From assembly GCA_964439725.1 (NCBI GenBank), contig CAYTPY010000001.1, positions 34,240-98,239 on the forward strand: DNA of 64,000 nucleotides, given 5' to 3'. The notes under the pieces are model-generated. The model was not told the origin of the DNA. It searched no databases and saw nothing but the letters and a program-made list of their open reading frames with translations. This document shows, piece by piece, positions 42,681-51,757 of the stretch. The position numbers were made by a program, and so were the translations under genes. The stretch's first letter is position 1, and the number at the start of each line of letters is the position of its first letter. This DNA is from Croceibacterium_A sp964439725 (GTDB taxonomy: Bacteria; Pseudomonadota; Alphaproteobacteria; Sphingomonadales; Sphingomonadaceae).

Positions 42681-43919
42681 TCAGTCGTTAGCTTCGGTAT
42701 GGCGGTCGACCGTAGAGGTCAACGCCACGTCCATGGTGACGTTGCCGAGCGTGCGCATGATGTCTGGCACCATTTCGACGGCGATCAACAAGGCCAACGG
42801 TTCGATCGGCACGCCCATGACGATAGCGATCGGTCCGATCGATGCGATGAAGCTGATCGAGCTGGGAAGCGATACGGACCCGATTGTGGTCAGCAGCGCC
42901 ACCGCGGCGCCGGCAGCCAGCGTCAACGGTGTCAGCTCAACGCCGGACAGATAAGCGACATAGATTGCCACGCCCAGGTTCATGGCTGGGCTGGTGGCGC
43001 GGAAAATCGTCACCGCCAGCGGGAGCACGAAATCCGCGGTCGTCTCGCGCACGCGCAGCAGGCGGCAGGACTGAAGCATTGCCGGAAGGCTGGCGAGCGA
43101 GCTCTGGGTTGAAATCGCGACCGCCTGCGACGGCAGCAGGGCCCGCGCGAAGAACAGCAGGTCGTAGCCGCCACCGATCACGCCCAGCCCGTAACCGGCC
43201 AGCATCACCGCAAATCCCAAGGCCGAAACCACCAGGATGTAGTGGCCCAGAGCGGTGAACGCGCCGCCGCCGCTGTTCAATCCAACGCCCAGTGCCAAGG
43301 CGAAGACACCGACCGGCGCCACCCACAGCACCCAGCCGATGATCAGCAGCATCGTGTCGCCCAGGGCTTCGAAAAACCGCACCATCAGGTCGCGTTTGTC
43401 GTCGGCCAATCTCGCTACCGCGGCTCCGAACAAGGCAAAAAACACGATCAGCGGCAGCATCGCTGTCTCGGCGGCGGCGGCGATGACATTCGATGAAATC
43501 AAGGATTCGAAGAAGGCGCCGATGCCCGGCACGGTTTGGATTTCACCACCGCCGCCACCGACCAGCGCGGCAGCCTCGCGTCCCGGAATGGGGAAGGTTT
43601 CAAGCAAGGCCGGCATCGCCACAGCCGCAAGCACGGTGCCTGCCGCCAGGATCGCGAGGATCGTCAGGAGCGTTCGGCGGGCCATCTTGCCCGCCTGAGC
43701 CGTCGCGACCATGCGGACGATGCCGGTCACCAGAAGCGCAGCAACCAGCGGCACGATCGTCATCTGCAATCCGCGCAGCCAGATGGTGCCGACAGGCGAT
43801 GCGGCAGCCGCCACTGTGTCCGCCGCGGCGGTGCTTGAGAACGCCCAGCCGACCGCCAGTCCCGCGAGCAAGGCGGCGAACGTCCAGCCGGCGGGCATCT
43901 TAATCTGCGTCACAGGCAC
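42681..43919 (-). CDS. Dicarboxylate/amino acid:cation symporter (DAACS family)
   Basis: A 412-residue symporter of the GltP/DctA type, with eight helices and two hairpin loops. Visible blocks are LRGLQMTIVPLVAALLVTGI, the serine-rich hairpin AISTQSSLASLPAML, TDFVLPLAVTIFRATSPAMN-type helix 7 and IGSVSLPSSISFIASIGPI. It should take up glutamate, aspartate or C4-dicarboxylates with protons or sodium. The gap to glmM is a short divergent promoter region. Confidence 0.93.
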   Translation of the reverse strand: MPVTQIKMPAGWTFAALLAGLAVGWAFSSTAAADTVAAAASPVGTIWLRGLQMTIVPLVAALLVTGIVRMVATAQAGKMARRTLLTILAILAAGTVLAAVAMPALLETFPIPGREAAALVGGGGGEIQTVPGIGAFFESLISSNVIAAAAETAMLPLIVFFALFGAAVARLADDKRDLMVRFFEALGDTMLLIIGWVLWVAPVGVFALALGVGLNSGGGAFTALGHYILVVSALGFAVMLAGYGLGVIGGGYDLLFFARALLPSQAVAISTQSSLASLPAMLQSCRLLRVRETTADFVLPLAVTIFRATSPAMNLGVAIYVAYLSGVELTPLTLAAGAAVALLTTIGSVSLPSSISFIASIGPIAIVMGVPIEPLALLIAVEMVPDIMRTLGNVTMDVALTSTVDRHTEAND

Positions 43920-43974
43920 GTGACATTGCAGGCGCGAGGCGTCATGGCAATCGGCAGGAGAAGTGAGGGTTCGG

Positions 43975-45312
43975 ATGGGACGTAAGTATTTCGGAACCGA
44001 CGGTATTCGGGGCCGCGCTAATGACGGCGTCCTGGACGCCGCGACCGCGATGAAGGTTGGCCAGGCCGCGGGCCGTCATTTCCTGCGCGGTACCCACAAG
44101 CACCGCATCATCATCGGCAAGGACACGCGCTTGTCGGGCTACATGATGGAAACCGCGATGGTAGCGGGCTTCACCAGCGTCGGCATGGATGTGATCATGA
44201 CCGGGCCGCTCCCAACGCCCGCCGTCGCGTTGCTTACCCGTGAAATGCGCGCCGACCTCGGCGTCATGATCTCGGCCAGCCACAACCCCTATCACGATAA
44301 CGGCATCAAGCTGTTTGGCCCCGATGGCTTCAAGCTCTCGGACGAGGACGAAGAAGCGATCGAGCGCGCTCTTGAAGGTCCGATCTCCCTGGCCTGCGAC
44401 GGCGACATCGGCAGAGCGCGGCGAATTGAAGACGCGCGCGGCCGCTACATCCACGCGATCAAGCAGTCGGTGCCCGACGAAGTGCGCTTCGACTCGCTGC
44501 GCGTGGTCGTCGATTGTGCCCACGGCGCGGCCTACGAGGTTGCTCCCACCGCGATCTGGGAACTCGGCGCCAAAGTCATCACGATGGGCGTCAACCCCAA
44601 CGGTCTCAACATCAACGACGGCGTCGGCTCCACTTCGCTCGCCGCGATCCAGGCCAAAGTCGTGGCGGAGGGCGCCGATATCGGCATCGCGCTCGATGGT
44701 GACGCGGATCGCCTGATCGTCATCGACGAGAAAGGCCAGGTGGTCGACGGCGATCAGATCATGGCGCTCATCGCCACCTGCATGGCCGACCAGGGTCTGC
44801 TTCGCGGCGGGGGCGTTGTGGCCACGGTCATGTCGAACCTCGGACTTGAGCGTTTTCTCGACGGGCGCGGACTTCGCCTCGTCCGCACTAAAGTCGGCGA
44901 TCGTTACGTGCTCGAGGCGATGCGCGCGGGCGGCTACAATCTAGGCGGCGAGCAATCGGGTCACATGATCATGCTCGATCACGCCACGACCGGCGATGGC
45001 TGCATCGCGGCGCTGCAGGTTCTGGCGGCGCTGGTCCGCTCCGGCAGGCGCGCCAGCGAACTCTTGCATCTCTTCGACCGCGTGCCGCAAGTGCTGAAGA
45101 ACGTCGTCTACTCCGACGGCGATCCTCTGGTCCAACCACAGGTCCAGGCCGCGATCGCGGCGGGAGAAGCAAGCCTCGGCGGCTGCGGGCGGCTTGTGAT
45201 CCGCAAGTCCGGCACCGAACCCAAGATCAGGGTCATGGCCGAAGGCGATGATGCAAAGCAGGTCGAACACGTTGTCGACAGCATCTGCGAGGCGGTAAAG
45301 GCGGCCGCATGA
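43975..45312 (+). CDS. glmM: Phosphoglucosamine mutase
   Basis: A 445-residue enzyme that converts glucosamine-6-phosphate to glucosamine-1-phosphate for peptidoglycan and lipopolysaccharide precursors. It starts MGRKYFGTDGIRG, has the phosphoserine S102 in MISASHNPYHDNG, the Mg-binding loop ALDGDADRLI, the sugar-binding GGEQSGHMI and the phosphate-binding IRKSGTEPKIR. The start at 43975 is used instead of an in-frame codon 12 bp upstream. It overlaps the next gene as ATGA and heads the glmM-DUF1272-thiD operon. Confidence 0.97.
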   Translation: MGRKYFGTDGIRGRANDGVLDAATAMKVGQAAGRHFLRGTHKHRIIIGKDTRLSGYMMETAMVAGFTSVGMDVIMTGPLPTPAVALLTREMRADLGVMISASHNPYHDNGIKLFGPDGFKLSDEDEEAIERALEGPISLACDGDIGRARRIEDARGRYIHAIKQSVPDEVRFDSLRVVVDCAHGAAYEVAPTAIWELGAKVITMGVNPNGLNINDGVGSTSLAAIQAKVVAEGADIGIALDGDADRLIVIDEKGQVVDGDQIMALIATCMADQGLLRGGGVVATVMSNLGLERFLDGRGLRLVRTKVGDRYVLEAMRAGGYNLGGEQSGHMIMLDHATTGDGCIAALQVLAALVRSGRRASELLHLFDRVPQVLKNVVYSDGDPLVQPQVQAAIAAGEASLGGCGRLVIRKSGTEPKIRVMAEGDDAKQVEHVVDSICEAVKAAA

Positions 45313-45539
45313 GCTTGGAGATGCGTCCGGACTGCGAACGCTGCGGCGCCGACTTGCCGGCGCAGACACCCGGCGCCTTCATCTGCAGCTTCGAGTGCAC
45401 GTTCTGCGCCCCTTGCGCCGAAGCGCTCGACGATACCTGCCCCAATTGCGGCGGCGAGCTGGTGGACCGGCCGACCCGCGCGAAGCACTTGCTCGCCGAG
45501 CACCCGGCATCGAACAAGCGGCACTTTAGAGGCGAATGA
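45309..45539 (+). CDS. DUF1272 zinc-ribbon protein
   Basis: A 76-residue protein of the DUF1272 family. It has four Cys pairs arranged as RPDCERCGADL, FICSFECTFCAPC and CPNCGGELVDRP, fitting a zinc-binding fold. The family has no assigned function. ATGA overlaps with glmM and thiD place it firmly in the operon. Confidence 0.85.
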   Translation: MSLEMRPDCERCGADLPAQTPGAFICSFECTFCAPCAEALDDTCPNCGGELVDRPTRAKHLLAEHPASNKRHFRGE

Positions 45540-46294
45540 GCAAGCCTCCCCGCATCCTGGTCATTGCCGGCTCGGACAGTTCGGGCGGTGCCGGAATCCA
45601 GGCCGACATCAAGACCATCACCATGCTCGGCGGCTTCGCCATGACCGCCATTACGGCCGTGACCGCGCAGAACACGCTGGGGGTTACGGCGGTGGAATCG
45701 CTGTCGCCTCACATGGTCGGTGCCCAGATCGATGCCTGTCTGTCGGATATCGGCGCCGACGCCGTGAAGATCGGCATGCTCGGCACTCCTGAAATCGCTC
45801 AAGTAGTCGCCGATCGCCTTGCCGCCTTGAACGTACCGATAATTTTCGATCCGGTGATGGTGGCGACCACCGGTGCCGTTCTCGCCAACGCAGCCACAGT
45901 CTCGGCGTTTGAGCGGCTGATGCGGCTCGCCGCCCTGACCACCCCGAACGTCCCGGAACTTGCTGCGCTCGGCGGACACGAAGCGATGGCTGCGCGCGGC
46001 ATCGTCTATCTCGCCAAAGGCGGCGATGCCGAAGGGCCGATAGTAGAGGACGTCCTTGTCCGGCCCGGTGAGCAAGACCGCATCTGGCGCTCCGACCGAA
46101 TCATCACCCGCCACAGCCACGGCACCGGCTGCACGCTCGCCAGCGCGATCGCGACGCTGATCGGCCGGGGCGTGGGAATGGAGGAAGCCGTCGACCAGGC
46201 TCGTCAGTTCGTCCGAACCGCCCTCCTCGCCGCACCGGGCTTTGGCGCCGGTAACGGACCAATGGGGCACCAGGCGGCGCGCTGGGAAGCCTAG
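45536..46294 (+). CDS. thiD: Hydroxymethylpyrimidine/phosphomethylpyrimidine kinase
   Basis: A 252-residue ribokinase-fold enzyme that phosphorylates HMP twice in thiamine synthesis. Motifs are VIAGSDSSGGAGIQADIKT at the N-terminus, AVTAQNTLGV, DPVMVATTGA and the catalytic anion-hole segment HSHGTGCTLASAIA. It overlaps DUF1272 by ATGA. No TPP riboswitch is visible, as expected for an internal operon gene. Its TAG stop shares a CTAG with the convergent LOG-family gene. Confidence 0.95.
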   Translation: MSKPPRILVIAGSDSSGGAGIQADIKTITMLGGFAMTAITAVTAQNTLGVTAVESLSPHMVGAQIDACLSDIGADAVKIGMLGTPEIAQVVADRLAALNVPIIFDPVMVATTGAVLANAATVSAFERLMRLAALTTPNVPELAALGGHEAMAARGIVYLAKGGDAEGPIVEDVLVRPGEQDRIWRSDRIITRHSHGTGCTLASAIATLIGRGVGMEEAVDQARQFVRTALLAAPGFGAGNGPMGHQAARWEA

Positions 46295-47205
46295 ACCACC
46301 CGAGTGGGCCGGCGCGCGATCTTGTAGAAGTCGGCGATGTGATCCCAGGCTTCGTCGGCCGTTTCACACCAGGTAAAGAGCTCGAGGTCCTCCGGCGAAA
46401 TCGTCCCCTCGCGGGCCAAGGCCCCGAAGTCGATCACCCGGGTCCAGAAGGCCTTGCCGAACAACAACACCGGCAGCGGTTTCATCTTGCCGGTCTGGAT
46501 CAGGGTCAACAGCTCGAACAGCTCGTCGAACGTTCCGAACCCGCCCGGGAACACCGCCACGGCGCGCGCGCGCATCAGGAAGTGCAGCTTCCTCAGCGCG
46601 AAATAGTGGAACTGGAACGACAGATACGGCGTGACATAGGGATTGGGCGCCTGCTCGTGCGGCAGGACGATATTGAGGCCTATCGACTCCGCGCCGGCGT
46701 CGGACGCGCCGCGGTTGGCCGCTTCCATGATCGACGGCCCGCCGCCGGAGCAGACCACGAACTGGCGCTTGCCATTCTCGATGATCGCCATCTCGCTGAC
46801 CATCCGCGCCAGCTTGTAGGCTTCGGCGTAGTACTTCGCCTTCTCGGCCAGCCGCTCCACCACCAGCCGCTGATCGGTCGGCAGCTCCTTGGCTCCCTCG
46901 AGGGCGACGTCGACCGATTCGGGCGGCGGAATGCGCGCCGATCCATACATCACCAGCGTCGAGCCGACCCGCGCTTCGTCGAGCAGCATCTCTGGCTTGA
47001 GCAGCTCCAGCTGGAAGCGAACCGGGCGCAGCTCGTCGCGCAGCAGGAAATCGGTGTCGCGGAACGCCAGTCGGTAAGCGGGGTGCCGCGTTTGCGGCGT
47101 GTCCATCGGCGCGGACTCGGCAAAGTCCGCTTCCTGGTCGGCCGCATAGAACTTGCGGTCCTCTAGATTGCGGTCCGAATCCGTAGGTTCATGTCTGTCG
47201 CTCAC
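46291..47205 (-). CDS. LOG family protein (nucleotide 5'-monophosphate N-ribosidase type)
   Basis: A 304-residue Rossmann-fold protein of the LOG/TIGR00730 type. The phosphoribohydrolase motifs are VCSGGGPSIMEAANRGA and VFPGGFGTFDELFELLTLIQ (PGGxGTxxE). The ~80-residue N-terminal extension is seen in the larger bacterial LOG branch. Family enzymes cleave ribose 5-phosphate from AMP or cytokinin nucleotides; the true substrate in sphingomonads is unknown. It starts with GTG after AGGGAGA. Confidence 0.9.
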   Translation of the reverse strand: MSDRHEPTDSDRNLEDRKFYAADQEADFAESAPMDTPQTRHPAYRLAFRDTDFLLRDELRPVRFQLELLKPEMLLDEARVGSTLVMYGSARIPPPESVDVALEGAKELPTDQRLVVERLAEKAKYYAEAYKLARMVSEMAIIENGKRQFVVCSGGGPSIMEAANRGASDAGAESIGLNIVLPHEQAPNPYVTPYLSFQFHYFALRKLHFLMRARAVAVFPGGFGTFDELFELLTLIQTGKMKPLPVLLFGKAFWTRVIDFGALAREGTISPEDLELFTWCETADEAWDHIADFYKIARRPTRVV

Positions 47206-47277
47206 GCGTCTCTCCCTGCGTTCCCTTCTGCCCCTAGGGCGTCACCTGACCGATGAAAAGCAGAGGGAGAGCGGTGG

Positions 47278-47348
47278 ATGCCCCGCGAGGATTCGAACCT
47301 CGATTGACGGAGTCAGAGTCCGTAGTCTTACCATTAGACGACAGGGCA
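47278..47348 (-). tRNA. tRNA-Gln (anticodon CTG)
   Basis: A complete cloverleaf on the minus strand. The acceptor TGCCCTG pairs with CGGGGCA (one G-T wobble), the D-arm is GTC/GAC with the loop TAATGGTAA, the anticodon stem ACGGA/TCCGT encloses the loop CTCTGAC (anticodon CTG), and the T-arm CGAGG/CCTCG holds TTCGAAT. CCA is not encoded. It reads CAG codons. Confidence 0.95.
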
Positions 47349-47491
47349 GTGAGGCGGCGCATCTAGATAGGCTTGCCCCCCTCGTCAAGCGGCGCGCGCA
47401 CGCGCGAACTTGCCGCGGCAACCGGCTTTCGCTAGCCTGTGCGCAGGTTCCGCCTTCGGGCGCGTGATACGTTTGGAAAGTTACTGATACG

Positions 47492-48664
47492 ATGGCGGAT
47501 TTTCATCCGCCGGGCGAGCGGCGGAGTGCCGCGGGACGGCAGGCCGGCGAACAGCGTCCGGTCGCGTCCCAGCCGACCCACTCCGTGCCTGCCGGCGACA
47601 GCCAGCCGAACGGCGGTTCAGCGAGCTTTTCCTCGCGCGCTCCGCTCAAGCCCCGGCCGCGCCAAGCTTATGCGGCGATCGACCTGGGCACCAACAACTG
47701 CCGGCTGCTGATCGCCCGGCCCGCCGGAGAGAACTTCGTGGTCATCGACGCCTTCAGCCGCGTGGTCCGCCTGGGCGAGGGCCTCTCGCAGCGCGGCCGG
47801 CTCAGCGACGAGGCGATGGACCGCGCCGTGGGCGCTCTGCGCGTCTGCTCCGACAAGCTCCGCCGCCGCAACGTCCATCTCGCCCGCTCGGTCGCGACCG
47901 AAGCCTGTCGGCGGGCCAGCAACGGCGAGCAGTTCATCGACCGGGTGTGGCAGGAAACCGGCATCCGCCTCGACGTCATCTCGGCCCAGGAGGAAGCGCG
48001 CCTGGCCGTGCTCGGCTGCCACATCCTGCTCGAGGACGGCATCGGCCCCGCGGTCATCTTCGACATCGGCGGCGGCTCGACCGAGCTGGTCCTGATCGAG
48101 CCGGGCGCACCGGTCCCGCGCATTCTCGACTGGCAGAGCGTTCCCTGGGGCGTGGTCTCGCTGACCGAGAGCGCCGGCGGCCACGAAGGTGACGAAGCGG
48201 CCCGCCTCGCCCGCTATGCGGAGATGCGCCGCATCGTCGCCGACAGCTTCGCCGAATTCGCCGAGCGCATCGCGCCGCACCAGGAGCCTGGCTTGCGCCT
48301 GCTCGGGACCAGCGGGACCGTGACCACCCTGGCCAGCCTGCACCTCGACTTGCCGCAGTATGACCGCAAGGCGGTGGATGGGCTGATCGTGCCTTCCGCC
48401 TCGATGCGCGACATTGCGACCCGCCTGTCGTCGATGTCGCCCGAGCAGCGCCGCCAGCTGCCGTGCATCGGCCAGGAACGCGCCGATCTGGTCGTCGCGG
48501 GCTGCGCCATCCTCGAAGGGATTCTCGACATCTGGCCGGCATTCCGCCTCGGCGTCGCGGACCGCGGCATTCGCGAAGGCATCCTGCGCGGCCTGATGGC
48601 CGCCGATGCCGAAGGACTGGAGGCCCAGGCGGCGCTTCGCCGGCTCAAGCAGGCCAGCCAGTGA
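47492..48664 (+). CDS. ppx: Exopolyphosphatase / guanosine pentaphosphate phosphatase (Ppx/GppA)
   Basis: A 390-residue ASKHA-fold phosphatase. The phosphate 1 loop is AAIDLGTNNCRLLIARP, then the second loop VIFDIGGGSTELVLIE; GTSGTVTTLASLHLDL is another family block. It hydrolyses inorganic polyphosphate or pppGpp; the type cannot be separated by sequence. The first ~50 residues are Pro/Ser-rich and less conserved, so the start could lie downstream. Its stop overlaps the rlmE GTG. Confidence 0.92.
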   Translation: MADFHPPGERRSAAGRQAGEQRPVASQPTHSVPAGDSQPNGGSASFSSRAPLKPRPRQAYAAIDLGTNNCRLLIARPAGENFVVIDAFSRVVRLGEGLSQRGRLSDEAMDRAVGALRVCSDKLRRRNVHLARSVATEACRRASNGEQFIDRVWQETGIRLDVISAQEEARLAVLGCHILLEDGIGPAVIFDIGGGSTELVLIEPGAPVPRILDWQSVPWGVVSLTESAGGHEGDEAARLARYAEMRRIVADSFAEFAERIAPHQEPGLRLLGTSGTVTTLASLHLDLPQYDRKAVDGLIVPSASMRDIATRLSSMSPEQRRQLPCIGQERADLVVAGCAILEGILDIWPAFRLGVADRGIREGILRGLMAADAEGLEAQAALRRLKQASQ

Positions 48665-49326
48665 GCCGAGCCGGCAAAGATTCGGACCGCCGCGTCCGCA
48701 CCGCGCGCGGCCGCACCGTCTCGTCCACCCGTTGGCTCGAGCGGCAGCTCAACGATCCTTACGTCAAGCAAGCCCGCGCCGAAGGCTATCGCAGCCGCGC
48801 CGCTTACAAGCTGATCGAGCTCGACGACCGCTTCGCCCTGCTCAAGGGCGTCCGGCGCGTGGTCGATCTCGGCATCGCTCCGGGCGGGTGGAGCCAGGTC
48901 GTGCGCAAGCGCGTGCCGGGCGCGGCAGTGGTCGGCATCGACCTGCTGGAGACAGAGCCGCTCGAAGGCGTGACCATCCTGCAGATGGACTTCATGGCCG
49001 ACGAGGCGCCCGCGGCGCTCGAAGCCGCGCTGGACGGTGCGCCCGACCTCGTCCTCTCGGACATGGCCGCCAACACCGTCGGCCACAAGCAGACCGATCA
49101 CTTGCGCACGATGGGCCTGGTGGAAGCCGCTGCGTATTTCGCGGTGGATGTTCTGGCCGAAGGCGGAGTGTTCGTGGCCAAAGTTCTGGCCGGCGGGACT
49201 GACGCCGACCTGCTGACGCTGCTCAAGAAGCACTTCCGCACCGTCAAGCACGCCAAACCACCCGCGAGCCGCAAGGGCTCGTCCGAGTGGTACGTCATCG
49301 CTCAAGGGTTCAAGGGACGGGCCTGA
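48661..49326 (+). CDS. rlmE: 23S rRNA (uridine-2'-O-)-methyltransferase
   Basis: A 221-residue RlmE/FtsJ enzyme that methylates U2552 in the A loop of 23S rRNA. It has RSRAAYKLIELDDRF (catalytic Lys), the SAM motif VVDLGIAPGGWSQVV, LVLSDMAANTVGHKQTDH (catalytic Asp) and VAKVLAGGT (second Lys), with PPASRKGSSEWYVIA at the end. It starts with GTG, which overlaps the ppx stop as GTGA. Confidence 0.95.
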   Translation: MSRAGKDSDRRVRTARGRTVSSTRWLERQLNDPYVKQARAEGYRSRAAYKLIELDDRFALLKGVRRVVDLGIAPGGWSQVVRKRVPGAAVVGIDLLETEPLEGVTILQMDFMADEAPAALEAALDGAPDLVLSDMAANTVGHKQTDHLRTMGLVEAAAYFAVDVLAEGGVFVAKVLAGGTDADLLTLLKKHFRTVKHAKPPASRKGSSEWYVIAQGFKGRA

Positions 49327-49348
49327 CCCGCCCCTCGGGAAAACCGGC

Positions 49349-50026
49349 TCAGCTGTCGCCCGGCTGGGTCGCCGTGGGCGTATCTTCTTCCGGCTGCTCC
49401 TGAGCCACGGCGCCCGCAGCGGCCTGGCCGGCTTCTTCGGCCGGGCCGGCCACGCCGGTTTCCGCGCCTTCGCCGCCTTCGACCGCGGGATCTTCCGCCG
49501 GCACTTCCGGCAGCGGCGGTCCGCCACCGTTCTGGACCATGTACATGATCACGTTGGCGCGCTCTTCGGGGTTGCCCAGGCCGGCAAAACTCATCTTGGT
49601 GCCGGGGACCATGCCCTTGGGGCTGCGCAGCCAGTCGTCCATGATCTCATAGGTCCACTCGCCGCCGAAATTGGCGAGGTCGCTGGAATAGGCGAAGCCG
49701 GCCGCGTGACGGCCGATCGGCTGGCCCATGATGCCGTAAATGTTCGGGCCGATGCCGTTGGCGCCGCCCTGGTTGACCGTGTGGCACGAAACGCACTTGG
49801 CGAATGAAGCCTCGCCGCGAGCCGGATCGGCATTGGCGAGCAGCAGGGCCAGCGAAGGACCTTCGTCCCCGCCCTCTTCGACCACGCCTTCGATGGCATA
49901 GCCCATCGTTTCGGGCCGGTGCGGCTTGTCCGCGCCGAAGTACATGTCGCTCAGGATGGACAAGCCAAGAGCGACGATTCCGGCGAAGAGGGTCCAGCCG
50001 GCGATGGTGTTGAAGCGGTCGGTCAT
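49349..50026 (-). CDS. Membrane-anchored class I cytochrome c
   Basis: A 225-residue c-type cytochrome. An uncleaved N-terminal anchor (AGWTLFAGIVALGLSILSDMYF) is followed by the heme site FAKCVSCHTVNQG (CxxCH) near residue 80, GIGPNIYGIMGQPIGRHAAG and the Met ligand in VPGTKMSFAGL. The last ~55 residues are an acidic Ala/Glu/Pro tail. It resembles CycM/cytochrome c552 types that carry electrons between the bc1 complex and terminal oxidase. Confidence 0.92.
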   Translation of the reverse strand: MTDRFNTIAGWTLFAGIVALGLSILSDMYFGADKPHRPETMGYAIEGVVEEGGDEGPSLALLLANADPARGEASFAKCVSCHTVNQGGANGIGPNIYGIMGQPIGRHAAGFAYSSDLANFGGEWTYEIMDDWLRSPKGMVPGTKMSFAGLGNPEERANVIMYMVQNGGGPPLPEVPAEDPAVEGGEGAETGVAGPAEEAGQAAAGAVAQEQPEEDTPTATQPGDS

Positions 50027-50142
50027 CGAAGGGTTTTCTGCCAGGTCTTCCGGTTTGGCAGCGCTCTAGTGACGAGGGGTGGCGGGCGCAAGTCCGATAG
50101 TCACTTGTCGCTCGCTTGCCGCCTCGTTACGCGCGGGCGCCC

Positions 50143-51036
50143 ATGGACAGCTTCCCCGCCCCCGCGCTCGCCCTTGTCGACGAAATGCGCAGCGCTGCTG
50201 CCGCTGCCCCGGAACGCGCCGTCGCCTTCCAGGGCGCACCCGGCGCCAACTCGCATCGCGCCGCGCTCGAATGGGCCCCCAGTTCGCTGCCTTTGCCGTG
50301 CTTCGCGTTCGAAGACGCTCTCGATGCGGTGAGTTCGGGCGCCGCGGCCAGTGCCATCATCCCGATCGAAAATTCGCAGCACGGGCGCGTGGCGGATATC
50401 CATTTCCTGCTTCCCGGCAGCGGGCTGTCCATCATCGGGGAGCATTTCCTGCCGATCCGCCATGCGGTGATGGGGCTCACCAAAGGCCCGTTCACCGCGG
50501 CCTACAGCCACCCCCAGGCACTCGGCCAGTGCCGGCAATACTTGCGGGAACGCGGTATCGTGCCGATGGCCTATGCCGACACCGCCGGCGCCGCCGCGCT
50601 GGTCAAGGAACTGGGCGATCCGAACATCTGCGCGGTGGCCCCGGCGCTCGCTGCCGAGCTCTACGGGCTGGTCCTCGCCGAGAACGGTGTCGCCGACGCT
50701 GCGGACAACACCACTCGCTTCGTCGTTCTCGCCCGCGAGCCGCTCGATCCCGCCACTCTGGCCGGGGAGACGGCGATGACCACCTTCGTGTTCGAAGTGA
50801 AGAACATCCCGGCCGCGCTCTACAAGGCGTTGGGCGGGTTCGCCACGAACGGGGTCAACATGACCAAGCTGGAAAGCTACCAGCAGGGCGCCAGTTTCGC
50901 CGCCACGACGTTCTACGCCGACATTCTCGGCGCGCCCGGAGATCCGGCCATCGACCGCGCGCTCGAGGAACTGGCGTTCCATTCCAAGGAGCTGCGCATG
51001 CTCGGTTCCTACCGGCAGGCCCGGCCGCGCGGTTGA
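50143..51036 (+). CDS. pheA: Prephenate dehydratase
   Basis: A 297-residue monofunctional enzyme that makes phenylpyruvate for phenylalanine synthesis. The catalytic domain begins VAFQGAPGANSH and contains the TRF motif in DNTTRFVVLAREP. The C-terminal ACT domain is TTFVFEVKNIPAALYKALGG followed by GVNMTKLESYQQG, where ESYQ replaces the common ESRP, which binds phenylalanine for feedback inhibition. It is divergent from the cytochrome gene and precedes the MoxR cluster by 46 bp. Confidence 0.95.
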   Translation: MDSFPAPALALVDEMRSAAAAAPERAVAFQGAPGANSHRAALEWAPSSLPLPCFAFEDALDAVSSGAAASAIIPIENSQHGRVADIHFLLPGSGLSIIGEHFLPIRHAVMGLTKGPFTAAYSHPQALGQCRQYLRERGIVPMAYADTAGAAALVKELGDPNICAVAPALAAELYGLVLAENGVADAADNTTRFVVLAREPLDPATLAGETAMTTFVFEVKNIPAALYKALGGFATNGVNMTKLESYQQGASFAATTFYADILGAPGDPAIDRALEELAFHSKELRMLGSYRQARPRG

Positions 51037-51082
51037 CGCGCCGCGCTTGCCCCTCGCTCCCCGGCATGCGACCAACCCGGGC

Positions 51083-51757
51083 GTGACTACGGAGCGGGGG
51101 CCCAGCGCAGCGGCGAGCGAAACCGGCGGCTTTGCCCAGGCCTGGCAGAGCCTGCGAGCCGACGCCGATATCCAGTTCGCTCCGATCACGCCGCCCGAGC
51201 GCGCCGAGGCGCCCGGCTGGACCCGGGCATTCCTCGAGTTCCTGAGCGAGATCTTCGGTGCCGTGGGTAACGCTTTCCGCCTGATCGGGCAGCTGCTCGG
51301 GCTCTCGGGGCAGGTGCTGACATGGCTGGTGATCGGTCTCGGCCTCGCCATCCTCGCTTATCTCGTGTGGCGAGTGATGGAACCGCTACGCCATCGCCGC
51401 CGCGCGGGACCAGCGATCGCCCCCGAATGGCAGCCGCGCGCCGATGAAGCGCTCGCCTTGCTCGAAGACGCCGACCGGCTCGCGGCCGGCGGCCTTTATG
51501 ACGAGGCCACTCACCTCCTGCTGAAGCGCAGCGTCGGCCAGATCGCTGAAGCGCGTCCCGGGCTGCTGGAGCCTTCCGCAACGGCGCGCGAAATTGCCGA
51601 ACTGCGCGACTTGCCGCAACCTGCCCGCACTGCTTTCCGCACTATCGCCGAAAGAGTCGAACGCAGCCTGTTCGGCCTGCGCAGCCTCTCGGCCGACGAT
51701 TGGCAGCAGGCCCGTGCCGCTTACGCCGAATTCGCGCTCGCCGTGCCCCGCGCATGA
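51083..51757 (+). CDS. DUF4129-type membrane protein
   Basis: A protein of about 224 residues with one central hydrophobic segment (LTWLVIGLGLAILAYLVWRVM). The C-terminal domain (EALALLEDADRLAAGGLYDEA, then HLLLKRSVGQI, and FRTIAERVERSLFGLRSLS) matches the DUF4129 pattern. GTG at 51083 is a likely start; a TTG at 51047 is possible. It overlaps the next gene as ATGA and begins a six-gene coupled cluster. Confidence 0.75.
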   Translation: MTTERGPSAAASETGGFAQAWQSLRADADIQFAPITPPERAEAPGWTRAFLEFLSEIFGAVGNAFRLIGQLLGLSGQVLTWLVIGLGLAILAYLVWRVMEPLRHRRRAGPAIAPEWQPRADEALALLEDADRLAAGGLYDEATHLLLKRSVGQIAEARPGLLEPSATAREIAELRDLPQPARTAFRTIAERVERSLFGLRSLSADDWQQARAAYAEFALAVPRA

